NCBI GenBank assembly: GCA_041584055.1
Contig: JBFHER010000230.1
Span: forward strand, 1 to 6,388
Direction of reading: 5' to 3'
Source of the DNA: JBFHER01 sp041584055
GTDB lineage: Bacteria > Bacteroidota > Bacteroidia > Bacteroidales > UBA5342
Length of the DNA stretch: 6,388 nucleotides
Shown: piece after piece, positions 6,264 to 6,388 of the stretch
Layout of the letters: each line of letters starts with the position of its first letter
How positions within the stretch are numbered: position 1 is the first letter of the stretch
Position numbers and translations under genes: made by a program
The notes under the pieces: generated by a model
Databases searched by the model: none
Told to the model about the DNA's origin: nothing
The model's input: the letters and a program-made list of their open reading frames with translations, nothing else

Positions 6264-6388
6264 ATGATAAAAACAGCAGTTATACCAGCTGCAGGATTCG
6301 GAACCCGATTTCTTCCTGCAACCAAAGCCATGCCAAAAGAAATGCTACCTGTAATTGATAAGCCAACCATACAATACGTTGTTCAGGA
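6264..6388 (+). CDS. galU: UTP--sugar-1-phosphate uridylyltransferase, GalU type (N-terminal fragment)
   Basis: Only the first 41 codons are in the window; the gene runs off the right edge. They show the nucleotidyltransferase signature PAAGFGTRFLPATKAMPKE (9-27), which binds the nucleotide and pyrophosphate, followed by MLPVIDKPTIQYVV, the usual start of bacterial GalU. Such enzymes make UDP-glucose from glucose 1-phosphate and UTP. The gene follows the kinase by 31 bases with no terminator visible, so the two are probably co-transcribed. If the kinase makes glucuronate 1-phosphate, this enzyme may accept that substrate, but specificity cannot be judged from the fragment. The symbol is given by family resemblance. 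Confidence 0.9.
   Translation, partial: MIKTAVIPAAGFGTRFLPATKAMPKEMLPVIDKPTIQYVVQ

Overview
The window looks like chromosomal DNA of a Bacteroidota bacterium. The genes are AT-rich with weak or absent Shine-Dalgarno sequences, one upstream site matches the Bacteroidota -7 promoter element (TAnnTTTG), and the proteins include a DUF2490 barrel and short lipoprotein signals. I cannot name a genus from the sequence.

Minus strand, transcribed from about 4460 down to the left edge: a compact five-gene operon. In transcription order it encodes a VTC-domain protein (4438-3677), a DUF4956 membrane protein (3674-2988), a DUF2490-type outer-membrane beta-barrel (2970-2308), a CotH-family kinase lipoprotein (2303-906) and an Asp/Gly-rich beta-helix lipoprotein of the Cthe_2159 carbohydrate-binding family (899 to beyond the left edge). 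The gaps are 2, 17, 4 and 6 bases, so the genes are almost certainly co-transcribed. The predicted locations run from cytoplasm through inner membrane to outer membrane and cell surface. The set therefore reads as an envelope-spanning module built around phosphate chemistry: a polyphosphate-polymerase-like fold and a secreted protein kinase, plus an acidic and probably calcium-binding surface protein. Its function is not known to me.

Centre, 4439-5236: an 800-base intergenic region between divergent transcription units. It holds a direct tandem array with an exact 97-base period (three full copies and a half copy, 4678-5017). Each unit contains four copies of a 10-base sub-motif. A perfect 10-base direct repeat lies on either side of the array. 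Likely promoters for the two flanking units sit outside the array.

Plus strand, 5237 to the right edge: a GHMP-family sugar kinase that resembles plant glucuronokinase, followed after 31 bases by the start of a GalU-type UTP:sugar-1-phosphate uridylyltransferase. Together they could turn a free sugar, possibly D-glucuronate, into a UDP-sugar (UDP-glucuronate) in two steps. That would feed surface polysaccharide synthesis or salvage acid sugars from polysaccharide breakdown.
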